Assembly (NCBI RefSeq): GCF_006716185.1
Contig: NZ_VFOP01000001.1
Coordinates: 496,001-560,000, forward strand
DNA: 64,000 nucleotides
Direction of reading: 5' to 3'
Source: Ornithinicoccus hortensis
GTDB lineage: Bacteria > Actinomycetota > Actinomycetes > Actinomycetales > Dermatophilaceae
Part shown: positions 9,024 to 19,460 of the stretch, piece by piece
Layout of the letters: each line of letters starts with the position of its first letter
Position numbering within the stretch: the stretch's first letter is position 1
Made by a program: the position numbers and the translations under genes
Notes under the pieces: model-generated
Told to the model about the DNA's origin: nothing
The model's input: only the letters and a program-made list of their open reading frames with translations
Database searches by the model: none

Positions 9024-10198
9024 CCCCGCTCGGAGACCGGCTGGGCCCGTTGGTTCGTGTGCGGGAGCGCGCGGTGCAGCGGGCCCGTCGGGTGCGCCGG
9101 GAGCGCCTGCTCCCCCTGCGCCCCGAGGTGGTGGACGCGGTCCACGGCCACGGCTACCTGGTGCGTCCCGCCGGGGACGACGGACGCCTCCCGGACGTGG
9201 TGCGGCCCTGGCCGCAGCGCCGGGTCGGACCGCTGAGCCTCCACCTGCACCCCCGCACCGTCTGCTCGGTCGCCGGCGACGGCCCGCTGCGGGCGGTGCT
9301 GCTGGGACACCCGGTGGACGTCGACGCCGGCCTAACCGACGGCGCCGAGATCGCCGAACGGGTGGTCCGCGACGCCCGGACGCATGGCGACCGGCAGGCC
9401 CTCGGGTATGCCGCGGGGCTCGGTGGTCGCTGGACGCTCCTCCTGCTGCACGGACCGGACGGTGGGCACCTCACGGTGCTGCCCGACGCGCTGGCCTCCC
9501 AGCCGGTCCAATGGACCACGGACCACCCCGGCGGCCCGGTCGTGGCCTCGGCGGCCTCCCTGGTCGCGGGGCGCAGCAGCCGGCTCGGGGCGGGACAGCA
9601 GGTCGGGTTCGGCCCCGGTGGGACGCTGGTCCGGCCGGCGCCGGACCCCGGGGACGGCGACCCCGACCCGGCCGGGACCGATGCGGCGGGTGCCGACCTG
9701 GTGGGTCGCCTCTCCGAGCACCTGCGGCTGCTCGCGTCGTGGGGTCCACCGGTGCTCACGGTCGACGGGGGCACCGCCTCACGCCTGGTGCTGGAGGCGT
9801 TCGCGCGGGACCCGGTGGCCGGGGCCCGGGCCATCACCTGCGTCACCCCGGAGCAGGGGCCCTCGCCGGAGGTCGATGGCATGTTCGCCGCCAGCCGGAG
9901 CTGCTTCGAGATCGGCCTGCCGCACCGGGTGCTCCGGGCCCGCCCCCCGGCCCGCGGCTCCGCCTTCGAGCTGATCCACGGCACGACTTTTCCGGACGCG
10001 GACCCGGGCGGCACGGCATACGCCCTCTGGTCCCAGCTGCCGCACGACCTGGTGCACCTGCACCCGGCGGGCGGACCGGTCGACCCGGACCGGCCGGCGC
10101 CGGAGCCGGTGCGGGTCGCGCAGGAGGGCGACCTGTCCCACCGGGTGCTGCTGCCCTACAACGAGCGGGCCATCCTCCGGCTGCTCGGACGGCGCTGA
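9020..10198 (+). CDS. Degenerate paralog of the upstream AsnB-like protein
   Basis: A 392-residue protein starting at GTG 9020 in a GTGA overlap, with GGGGAGG 6 nt upstream. It parallels its upstream neighbour: HGYLVRP, LHLHPRTVCSVAG, GLGGRWTLLLLHG, VLPDALASQPVQW, and near the end EGDLSHRVLLPYNERAILRLLG. However, the PP-loop position reads LTVDGGTASRLVLEAF instead of the S/T-x-G-G-x-D-S pattern, and much of the synthetase half is shortened. ATP pyrophosphatase activity therefore looks lost. It may be a structural partner of the upstream protein or a carbohydrate-binding derivative. The reading frame is intact, so it is probably a maintained gene rather than a pseudogene. Confidence 0.7.
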   Translation: MTPLGDRLGPLVRVRERAVQRARRVRRERLLPLRPEVVDAVHGHGYLVRPAGDDGRLPDVVRPWPQRRVGPLSLHLHPRTVCSVAGDGPLRAVLLGHPVDVDAGLTDGAEIAERVVRDARTHGDRQALGYAAGLGGRWTLLLLHGPDGGHLTVLPDALASQPVQWTTDHPGGPVVASAASLVAGRSSRLGAGQQVGFGPGGTLVRPAPDPGDGDPDPAGTDAAGADLVGRLSEHLRLLASWGPPVLTVDGGTASRLVLEAFARDPVAGARAITCVTPEQGPSPEVDGMFAASRSCFEIGLPHRVLRARPPARGSAFELIHGTTFPDADPGGTAYALWSQLPHDLVHLHPAGGPVDPDRPAPEPVRVAQEGDLSHRVLLPYNERAILRLLGRR

Positions 10199-10200
10199 AC

Positions 10201-10214
10201 GGGGCCGAAGCCCC
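10201..10214. terminator. Small GC hairpin between convergent genes
   Basis: GGGGC-CGAA-GCCCC forms a 5-bp stem with a tetraloop between the stops of two convergent genes at 10198 and 10231. There is no T-run. It is a weak candidate terminator only. Confidence 0.3.
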
Positions 10215-10230
10215 CGGCCGGGCCGCCGCC

Positions 10231-11634
10231 TCACTCGGTGGCGAGCATCCCCTGCCTGGTCACCGAGTAGCGCGCCGGACGCACCCCGGACGCGGCCGCC
10301 GGGGCCCAGCGCTCGCCGAACAGTTCGGCGGCCCGTGCGGCGAGGTCGCCCGCACCGGCGGCGGCGCTGCGGCACAGCGCGCGGGTGCGCCACACCTCCA
10401 CCCCCAGGTCCGCGGTCTCCGCGGGATCGGTGCGCACCACCCCGACGTTCTCCCGGTCCAGCAGCTGCACCAGCCGGGTCAACGTCTCCGGGTCCACGGT
10501 GAGCCCGCCGGGCACCACGACGGTGAACGGCGAGGGGTAGGACGAGGGCGGCTGCTGGTCGGTGAAGACGACCCGGGTCTCGGCCATGAAGTAGTCGTGC
10601 ACCCAGTCCGGCAGGGTCCCGTCCGGGTCCACCACGGTGACCGCCAGGTCGGTCACCGCCGAGCCCAGCACCGAGTCGATGGTGGTCTGCACCAGCTCGG
10701 GTGCGACCCCACCGACCGGGACCACGACCCCCACGGCCGGGACGACCCACTGGCGCCCGGCGTTCTGCTTGCGGAACATCGGGATGGGCAGGTGGTTCGC
10801 GGCCAGACCGGTGCGCAGCAGCTTGATCTGTGCGCCGCGCTGGGCGAAGCTGCGGGCGCCCTGGTGGTAGGCCAGCGCCTCGTCGTCGGGGACCAACAGG
10901 CCGCCCCGGGTATAGGCGCGGTAGCCGAACTCGGTGTCCACGATCCCCCGGAGGCCGAACCCGGCGAAGCCGCCGACGTCCTGGTAGAAGGTCTTCCGCA
11001 CCGACACGCTCGCGCCGACCACGGCCAGGAAGGCGTCGTCGGCATCACGGGTCAGGCCGTCCTGCTCGGCGATGTGGTCCTCCTGCCAGACGTGGCCCCG
11101 CAGCGTGCGACCGGTCAGCAGGCCGGCTATCCCGTCCTCCGTCCCGACCGCGTCGGCCACGTCCTGCGCGGTGATGCCGGCGAAGTCGACGAACCACTTG
11201 CGGCCGAGGACGACCGCGTGGTCGCAGACGTGGTGCCACCGGGCGTGCGCCTCCACGTGGCGCCGGTCGGCGACCATGTCCGCGTCCAGGAAGAGCACGA
11301 TGTCGGCGTCGGTGGCCCCGGCACCGGCGTGCCGCGCGGCCCCGGACCCGTGCGAGGACCCCTCGTCCCGCCGCACCAGCCGGGTGCGCAGCCCCTCCTG
11401 GACGGGCAACTCCAGCGGCGGGTCGGAGGCGTCGTCGACCACGATCACCTCGAGCAGCTCGGCCGGGTAGCTCTGCCCGGCGAGCGAGGCGAGGGTGCGG
11501 TCCAGCTGCGGTTGGCAGTCCCGGGCCGGCAGCACGACGGCCACCGTGAGGTCGGGCGTCCACCCACCCAGCGGCGGGGTGGGCAGGTCGGGCCAGCGCT
11601 GACCGGTCACCACCGTCGTCTCGTCGCGCCCCAC
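10231..11634 (-). CDS. Family 2 glycosyltransferase
   Basis: A 467-residue protein from GTG 11634 with GGAGG 7 nt upstream. Residues 25-260 form a GT-A domain: LTVAVVLPARDCQPQLDRTL, EVIVVDDASD (nucleotide-binding aspartates), DIVLFLDADM (DxD metal site), and later a GFGLRGIVDTEFGYRAY stretch of the acceptor-side region. The C-terminal 200 residues repeat GT2-like elements (VVVPVGGVAPELVQTTIDSVLG) without an obvious second DxD, so they may be a non-catalytic GT-like domain. No membrane span is seen. It lies convergent to the AsnB-like pair and divergent from the next gene. Likely role: sugar transfer in the surface-polymer locus; donor and acceptor unknown. Confidence 0.8.
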   Translation of the reverse strand: MGRDETTVVTGQRWPDLPTPPLGGWTPDLTVAVVLPARDCQPQLDRTLASLAGQSYPAELLEVIVVDDASDPPLELPVQEGLRTRLVRRDEGSSHGSGAARHAGAGATDADIVLFLDADMVADRRHVEAHARWHHVCDHAVVLGRKWFVDFAGITAQDVADAVGTEDGIAGLLTGRTLRGHVWQEDHIAEQDGLTRDADDAFLAVVGASVSVRKTFYQDVGGFAGFGLRGIVDTEFGYRAYTRGGLLVPDDEALAYHQGARSFAQRGAQIKLLRTGLAANHLPIPMFRKQNAGRQWVVPAVGVVVPVGGVAPELVQTTIDSVLGSAVTDLAVTVVDPDGTLPDWVHDYFMAETRVVFTDQQPPSSYPSPFTVVVPGGLTVDPETLTRLVQLLDRENVGVVRTDPAETADLGVEVWRTRALCRSAAAGAGDLAARAAELFGERWAPAAASGVRPARYSVTRQGMLATE

Positions 11635-11656
11635 GGAGCATCCTCCCGCCCTCGGC

Positions 11657-11662
11657 TATCGT
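11657..11662 (+). promoter_or_regulatory. -10 box TATCGT, leaderless-type promoter
   Basis: TATCGT matches the actinobacterial TANNNT -10 pattern and ends exactly 7 nt before the ATG at 11670. There is no Shine-Dalgarno sequence. This spacing predicts a transcript that starts at or next to the start codon. Confidence 0.5.
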
Positions 11663-11669
11663 CGCGATC

Positions 11670-12773
11670 ATGCTAGTCGCCGGCACCCCATCGCCCCCGA
11701 CGGCGCCCGGTGGCCCGGTGCTGAACAGCACGGTGCTCACCCCGCAGGGCTTCCAGCCCCGACCCGCCGAGCCCGGTCGCACCGGCATCGTGCATGGACC
11801 CGACGCCGCCGTTGAGGGGCCCCGGACCGCGGTCCGCGTCGAGGTGCCACCGGGACCACTGCTCGGCCGGGAACACCTGCGGGTCCTGCAGGGCGTCGGG
11901 ATGGTCACCGTGGACGAGGCGTCGCGCCCGGGGGCCGGTGACACGGCGGCCCTGGTCGCGGGGCTGTCCCTGGCCGGCATCCCGGTCGCCACCCGGGACT
12001 GCTCCGCAGCGGTCCGGGCGCTGCTCCCCGGGGACCTGCTGGCGATCACCGACCGGGTCGAACGGTCCACCGTCCTGGACCCCGGTCTGCGCGAGGTGCT
12101 CTCCCTGCAGCTGCGCCGCTGCGCCGACGAGCACTACGGCTACCGGATCGCCACCGACCCGGAGCACCCGGTGGTCGCCGTGCTGGTGGACGGGGCGCCG
12201 GACGCCCCACCGGCCACGCTGCAGCTGCTGCAGGACGACCTGGCCGCCCAGACCTGGCCGGCGGTGCAGCTGCACGGCTGGGGTCCCGACGCCGACGCGG
12301 TGGACCTCGGGGCGGAGGCGGTCTATCTCACCCGGGTCCGACCGGGCCCGCGCTACGGACCCGAGCACCTCACCGACCTGGTCGCCGCGCTCGTCCGTAG
12401 CGGCCGCCCGGTGGCCCACTCGCCGGCGCGCTTCCGGTGGCACCCGCGGCACCGCTTGGTGGTGGAGGACCGCGCGGCGCAGGGCGACGTCATCGGGACG
12501 GGCGGCCTACCCGGCGGATCGCTCTGGTATGCCGGGGACGGCGCCGCGGTGCCCACCGCCCCCGGCTACGTCGTGCACGGGGCCAACATGGTGGCCGACG
12601 GAACAGTCGGCGGCGCGACTCCCGACCCGGGGCCCGGGCCGGGGCAGCGGGGGACCGTCCTGCACCGCACCCGGCCGGCGCAGCTGGACTGGCTGTCCAC
12701 CGGGTCGGAGCCGGGGGAACCGGTCCCCTCCTCCTACTTCAGCACCGCCACCCTGCTCGAGGCCCGCAGCTGA
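11670..12773 (+). CDS. GT2-fold-like protein with degenerate metal site
   Basis: A 367-residue protein of unknown function. Its middle contains VYLTRVRPGPRYGPEHLTDLVAAL, which has the frame of the GT2 motif seen in related proteins (compare AKMDDDNHYAPHYLSDLV in the protein at 5525-7405), but the acidic triad is replaced by RVRPGPR. Catalytic glycosyl transfer is therefore doubtful. The N-terminal 130 residues (GPRTAVRVEVPPGPLLGREHLRVLQG) resemble no family I recognise. It has no signal peptide or membrane span. The gene is probably read from a leaderless message. Its last 40 bp overlap the end of the convergent large glycosyltransferase. It may be an accessory subunit of polymer assembly. 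Confidence 0.65.
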   Translation: MLVAGTPSPPTAPGGPVLNSTVLTPQGFQPRPAEPGRTGIVHGPDAAVEGPRTAVRVEVPPGPLLGREHLRVLQGVGMVTVDEASRPGAGDTAALVAGLSLAGIPVATRDCSAAVRALLPGDLLAITDRVERSTVLDPGLREVLSLQLRRCADEHYGYRIATDPEHPVVAVLVDGAPDAPPATLQLLQDDLAAQTWPAVQLHGWGPDADAVDLGAEAVYLTRVRPGPRYGPEHLTDLVAALVRSGRPVAHSPARFRWHPRHRLVVEDRAAQGDVIGTGGLPGGSLWYAGDGAAVPTAPGYVVHGANMVADGTVGGATPDPGPGPGQRGTVLHRTRPAQLDWLSTGSEPGEPVPSSYFSTATLLEARS

Positions 12774-15700
12774 GCGACCGCGTCGGTCAGGGTGGCCGCC
12801 CGGGCGTCGAAGGTGTGCTCCTCGCGCACCCGGCGCCCGAGTTCCTGCCGGGCCTCCCGCGCCTCCGGGCTCTCGTGGAGGCTCGCGGACACCAGCGCGG
12901 CCAGCTCCTCGGGGGTGCGGTAGGTGTGCACGACGTCCCCGAAGACCTCGGCCACCTCCGGCAGGTAGTCGCTGACCACCCGGGCGTCGCACGCGGCGAG
13001 GTCGAACAGCCGGTTGGACAGGATGCCGTGGTCCCGCATGTCCCCCCAGTGGTCGTTGAGCACCACCCCGGCCGCGGCATACGCCCCGGGCAACTCATGG
13101 TTGGGCAGGTACTCCCCCTTCCAGGCGCCCTCGGGGAGCAGATCGTCCCAGCGCAGCCCGTAGACGGAGGGGACGATGCCGGCCTGCAGCGCCGCGGTCA
13201 CGACCGGCCGACCCGCCTCCCCGTCGCTCGCGTTCGGCCGCAGGGGACGGCCGTTGGCCACGACGAGCACCGGGTGGGCGCGTCGCCGGTCCGGCGGCAC
13301 CGGGTGGAAGCGGTGCTGGTCGGTGCACTGCAGCAGCACCTCGACCGGTCGGCCGAGCTTGTCGCTGGTCCGCCGGCACCAGCGGGGTGAGGCCCCGAAG
13401 ACGAGGTCGTAGTCGCTCATCTCGGCGGGCGACACCCGCTCCGGGTGGCTGATCACCCAGGCCACGTTGAGCTGGCCGGGGGTGGTGCCGTAGGGGGCCA
13501 CGCCCCGCAGTTGCAGCACCACGTCGTCCAGGTGGGCGGTCGGCCGGTGCCAGGCGTCCTTGCAGTCCACGGTCGCCTCGTGACCGGCCCGTTCCAGGGC
13601 GTCGCGCATCGACTCGGCGAAGTGCCAGTCGCCCCAGTTGGTGCGGCGCTCGACACCGGGCGGGCCGATCTTGATCGCCCAGCGCAGCGGTCGCTCCGGC
13701 CGGTCGTGCACCACCAGCGGGACCCCGTCCACGCCGGTGGCCGGCGCCCGCTGCAGCCCGACCAACCGGTAGCCCCCGAGGCCGGCCCCCTCGTCCGGGC
13801 GCCGGTCCTGGGCCGTCCACAGCTCCCGGACCCGTCGGCGGTTGTCGCGGCCGGCCACCAGCGTCCCGCCCTGGTGCCGGGTGGGGTCCCGTCGCAGCGC
13901 CAGCCGGCTGGCCGGCACGCAGGCCGCCGAGCCGCCCCCCGCGGTGAGGCGCAGGGACAGTTCGGTGCCCGCGTAGTGCCGCGTCTGCAGCGGGTTGAAG
14001 CCCTCGACCCGGACCAGGTCGGCGGCGCGGGCCACCAGGCCCAGGGCCGTCACCGCCGTGACCGCGCGCTCCTGCCGCACCTCGGGGGCGTCCCCGGCGA
14101 AGCCGTGGTAGGGCAGGACGCTGTGGCCGCCCGCCAGGAAGGCCGCCCCGGCGGACCACACGGCACCACCGGAGTTCAGCACCAGCGGCTGGACGACGGT
14201 GTGCCGGTCCAACGCCTCGAGCAGGGGGGCGTCCCACCCCGGCTCGGTCCAGACCGACTCCGGGAGGAAGGCGACCGTCCCGCCCCGGCTGGCGGCCAGA
14301 CCCACGTTGCTCGCCGTCTCCAGCGGCAGCGGCTGGGTGAGCCGCTCGATCTGCACCCCGTCCACCCCGGCGAGCGCGAACTGCAGCCTGAGGTGGTCGG
14401 CGGCGGACAACCGGCTGTCGACCACCACGACCTCGACGGGGCCGAGTGCGGTCTCCACCAGCCGGGCCACCCCGGTGCCGACGGTCTCCGGCTCCTCCGT
14501 GGCGACCAGCACCACGCTCAGCAGGTCCGGATCCCTCTCGGCGAGCCGCTCCGCCAGGTCGGCCCAGTCGACCAGCGTCCGCTGCCGCACCACCCAGCGG
14601 TAGCCCACGGGCTCGTCGCTGGTGATCCGCTCGTTGCGGGTCTCCCAGACGTCGTAGGACGTGGCCAGGAACGGGACGAAGCCGAAGTCGGTCACCCGGG
14701 CGAGACGGATGAACAGGTCCCAGTCGACGTTGCGCCGCAGGGACTCGTCGAACCCCCCGGTCTCCTCCAGCAGCGAGCGCTCGTGCACCAGGACGATGCA
14801 GTCGATGTAGTTGCGCTCCTCCAGGGCGGCCCGGTGGAACGGCATCCCGCGGTAGAGGCGGCGCTCCCGGCCACCCTCCTCCACCAGGGCCGACATCGCG
14901 TAGGCGACCCGGTGTCCCTCGTGGTGCATCGCGCGCACCACCAGCTCCAGGAAGTCGGGGGCCCAGGTGTTGTCCGAGTCCAGGTAGGCCACGTAGTGCC
15001 CGGTCGCGCGGGCCAGCCCGGCGTTGCGGGCGGCCGCGACGCCGCGGCCCTGCTCGTGGCGGACCACCTCGATCCGGTCGTCGGTGGCGTAGCCGGCCAG
15101 CACCTCCCCGGTCCCGTCGGTGCTGCCGTCGTCGACGACGACGAGTTGCCAGTGCGGGTAGGTCTGGGCCAGGACGGAGTCCAGCGCCGCCCCGATCATC
15201 GCTGCCCGGTCCCGGGTGGGGATCACCACGCTGACCACGGCGGGCGGGTCGGGCAGCGGCGCGTCCGCGCGCAGCCGGGCCTTCAGCTCGGCCTCGGCGG
15301 CCGCGTCCCACTCGGCGCGGTCCCGCTCCAGGTGCAGGTAGCCGCGGGCACCGGCCAGCGTCCGGGCGGCCTGCCGGGACACGGCGACGAAGTGGTCGGG
15401 GCGGTCCCAGACCGGCAGGTCCGCGTCCGCAGGGTCCGGGTCCTCGCCGGTCCCCGCGCGGGCCACCAGGTGCCCGAGGACCGAGCCGGGGTGCTCCGCC
15501 GCGTCCGGGTGCGCGGCCAGGTATTCCTCGGTGTCCACCACCGGGTGCCCACTGACGCCGCGCGCCGCGCCCACGGTGAGGTAGTGCAGCAGCGCTCCCT
15601 CGGGGGCGTTCTGGCTGGAGGCGACCATCCTGCGCTCCGCCAGCAGCTGGACGTAGCTGTCCACGTCGAAGACCGGGTGCGGGGACAGCCCGGCGACCTG

Positions 15701-16075
15701 GCCGACCTCCAGGTAGTGGCTGAGCGGGTCCGTGCCGGCTGGCAACGGCTCTCCGACCTGTTCGAGGTACCACTGCGGGTCGAACAGCCCGCTGCCCGAG
15801 ACCAGTGCTTCCGGGTCGGCCACCACCCCGGGGGTCCAGCCCTTGGGCGACCGCTCGCGCTGCCGGGCCCGCTCGGCCCGTTCCGCGGCACGCGCCTCCT
15901 CCCGGGCCTTCTCCCGGTCCTTGAGCCGGTCGCGCTGCTGCGCGGCCTTCTCGGCCTTCTCCCGGGACCGCTCCAACCGGGCCCGCAGGTCCTGGGTCTC
16001 GCGGCGGCGCTCCTCCAGCTTGGCGTCGCGCCACGCGATCGGCGGCAACCGCCGCATGACGTTCTTGATCCGCAC
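12734..16075 (-). CDS. Large multidomain glycosyltransferase (coiled coil, GT2, second GT2-like, CgeB-like GT-B)
   Basis: About 1113 residues from GTG 16075; ATG 16057 is a possible later start. Order: residues 1-90 carry LPPIAWRDAKLEERRRETQ and a highly charged coiled coil, the same module as the TupA-like protein; residues 100-230 contain FDPQWYLEQVG, DPLSHYLEVGQVAGLSPHPVFD and HYLTVGAARG repeats often found beside polysaccharide glycosyltransferases; about 270-520 is a canonical GT2 domain (VVSVVIPTRDRAAMIG, VVVDDGSTDGTGE, VAYLDSDNTWAPDFL); the next part is a second GT2-like domain with no clear DxD; the last 330 residues are a CgeB-like GT-B domain (NWGDWHFAESMRDAL, VAWVISHPERVSPAEM, EVLLQCTDQHRFHP, ILSNRLFDLAACDARVVSDY). 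It lies 14 bp after rmlA and could perform successive transfers, including rhamnosyl steps. Confidence 0.82.
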   Translation of the reverse strand: MRIKNVMRRLPPIAWRDAKLEERRRETQDLRARLERSREKAEKAAQQRDRLKDREKAREEARAAERAERARQRERSPKGWTPGVVADPEALVSGSGLFDPQWYLEQVGEPLPAGTDPLSHYLEVGQVAGLSPHPVFDVDSYVQLLAERRMVASSQNAPEGALLHYLTVGAARGVSGHPVVDTEEYLAAHPDAAEHPGSVLGHLVARAGTGEDPDPADADLPVWDRPDHFVAVSRQAARTLAGARGYLHLERDRAEWDAAAEAELKARLRADAPLPDPPAVVSVVIPTRDRAAMIGAALDSVLAQTYPHWQLVVVDDGSTDGTGEVLAGYATDDRIEVVRHEQGRGVAAARNAGLARATGHYVAYLDSDNTWAPDFLELVVRAMHHEGHRVAYAMSALVEEGGRERRLYRGMPFHRAALEERNYIDCIVLVHERSLLEETGGFDESLRRNVDWDLFIRLARVTDFGFVPFLATSYDVWETRNERITSDEPVGYRWVVRQRTLVDWADLAERLAERDPDLLSVVLVATEEPETVGTGVARLVETALGPVEVVVVDSRLSAADHLRLQFALAGVDGVQIERLTQPLPLETASNVGLAASRGGTVAFLPESVWTEPGWDAPLLEALDRHTVVQPLVLNSGGAVWSAGAAFLAGGHSVLPYHGFAGDAPEVRQERAVTAVTALGLVARAADLVRVEGFNPLQTRHYAGTELSLRLTAGGGSAACVPASRLALRRDPTRHQGGTLVAGRDNRRRVRELWTAQDRRPDEGAGLGGYRLVGLQRAPATGVDGVPLVVHDRPERPLRWAIKIGPPGVERRTNWGDWHFAESMRDALERAGHEATVDCKDAWHRPTAHLDDVVLQLRGVAPYGTTPGQLNVAWVISHPERVSPAEMSDYDLVFGASPRWCRRTSDKLGRPVEVLLQCTDQHRFHPVPPDRRRAHPVLVVANGRPLRPNASDGEAGRPVVTAALQAGIVPSVYGLRWDDLLPEGAWKGEYLPNHELPGAYAAAGVVLNDHWGDMRDHGILSNRLFDLAACDARVVSDYLPEVAEVFGDVVHTYRTPEELAALVSASLHESPEAREARQELGRRVREEHTFDARAATLTDAVAQLRASSRVAVLK

Positions 16076-16089
16076 CCGGGGTCCCCCGA

Positions 16090-16968
16090 CTAGGCGCGCG
16101 GGTCGGCGGTCTGGAGCAGACCGAGCAGGTAGTCGCCGTAGCCGGACTTGCGCAGCGGCTCGGCCCGGGCGGCGAGCTCGTCGTCGCTGAGGAAGCCCAT
16201 CCGCCAGGCGACCTCCTCGGGGCAGCCGATCTTCTCGCCCTGGCGTGCTTCCAGGGTGCGCACGTAGTTGGAGGCGTCGTTGAGGGAGTCGAAGGTGCCG
16301 GTGTCGAGCCAGGCGGTGCCGCGGGGCAGCACCTCCACCTGCAGCGACCCCTCGTCCAGGTAGGTCCGGTTGAGGTCGGTGATCTCCAGCTCGCCGCGGG
16401 CCGAGGGCCGCAGCGCCCTGCTGCGTTCGGTCACGGTGCCGTCGTAGAAGTAGAGGCCGGGCACGGCATACCGGCTGCGCGGCCGGGCCGGCTTCTCCTC
16501 CAGCGAGATCGCGGTGCCGGAGTCGTCGAACTCGACCACGCCGTATGCCGTGGGGTCGGCCACCCGGTAACCGAAGACGGCGGCGCCCTCCAGCTCCTGG
16601 AACCGGCGCAGCCGGGTGCCCAGCCCCGGGCCGTAGAAGATGTTGTCGCCCAGCACCAGGCCGCAGCCCTGCCCGGCCAGGTGATCGGCCCCGATCAGGA
16701 AGGCCTGGGCGATGCCGTCCGGGGACGGCTGCTGGGCGTAGCTGATGGACACCCCGAACTGTGACCCGTCGCCGAGGAGCCGCTCGAACCCCGGCGCGTC
16801 GTGGGGGGTGGTGATGACCAGGACGTCGGTGATGCCGGCCAGGATCAGCGTGGACAACGGGTAGTAGACCATCGGCTTGTCGTAGACCGGCAGCAACTGC
16901 TTGCTCACCCCGAGTGTGATCGGGTGCAGTCTGGAGCCGGTGCCGCCTGCCAACAGGATCCCGCGCAT
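16090..16968 (-). CDS. rmlA: Glucose-1-phosphate thymidylyltransferase
   Basis: A 292-residue protein, standard length for RmlA. It opens with [20 protein letters not shown], the nucleotide-binding signature, followed by [31 protein letters not shown] and [17 protein letters not shown], all hallmark motifs. It makes dTDP-glucose from dTTP and glucose 1-phosphate, the first step of dTDP-L-rhamnose synthesis. It is divergent from rmlB across a 47-bp gap and is followed by the large glycosyltransferase, likely in one transcript. An AGGA lies just before the ATG, and a TAGGAT box 8 nt upstream could also give a leaderless transcript. Confidence 0.96.
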   Translation of the reverse strand: MRGILLAGGTGSRLHPITLGVSKQLLPVYDKPMVYYPLSTLILAGITDVLVITTPHDAPGFERLLGDGSQFGVSISYAQQPSPDGIAQAFLIGADHLAGQGCGLVLGDNIFYGPGLGTRLRRFQELEGAAVFGYRVADPTAYGVVEFDDSGTAISLEEKPARPRSRYAVPGLYFYDGTVTERSRALRPSARGELEITDLNRTYLDEGSLQVEVLPRGTAWLDTGTFDSLNDASNYVRTLEARQGEKIGCPEEVAWRMGFLSDDELAARAEPLRKSGYGDYLLGLLQTADPRA

Positions 16969-19447
<2,479 letters not shown>

Positions 19448-19460
19448 CGACTGAGGGCCG

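Noticed and set aside
13445-16093. Long plus-strand open frame (882 codons) opposite the large glycosyltransferase
   Set aside because: Its translation is Arg/Gly/Val/His-rich without domains; it is the antisense shadow common in very GC-rich genes.
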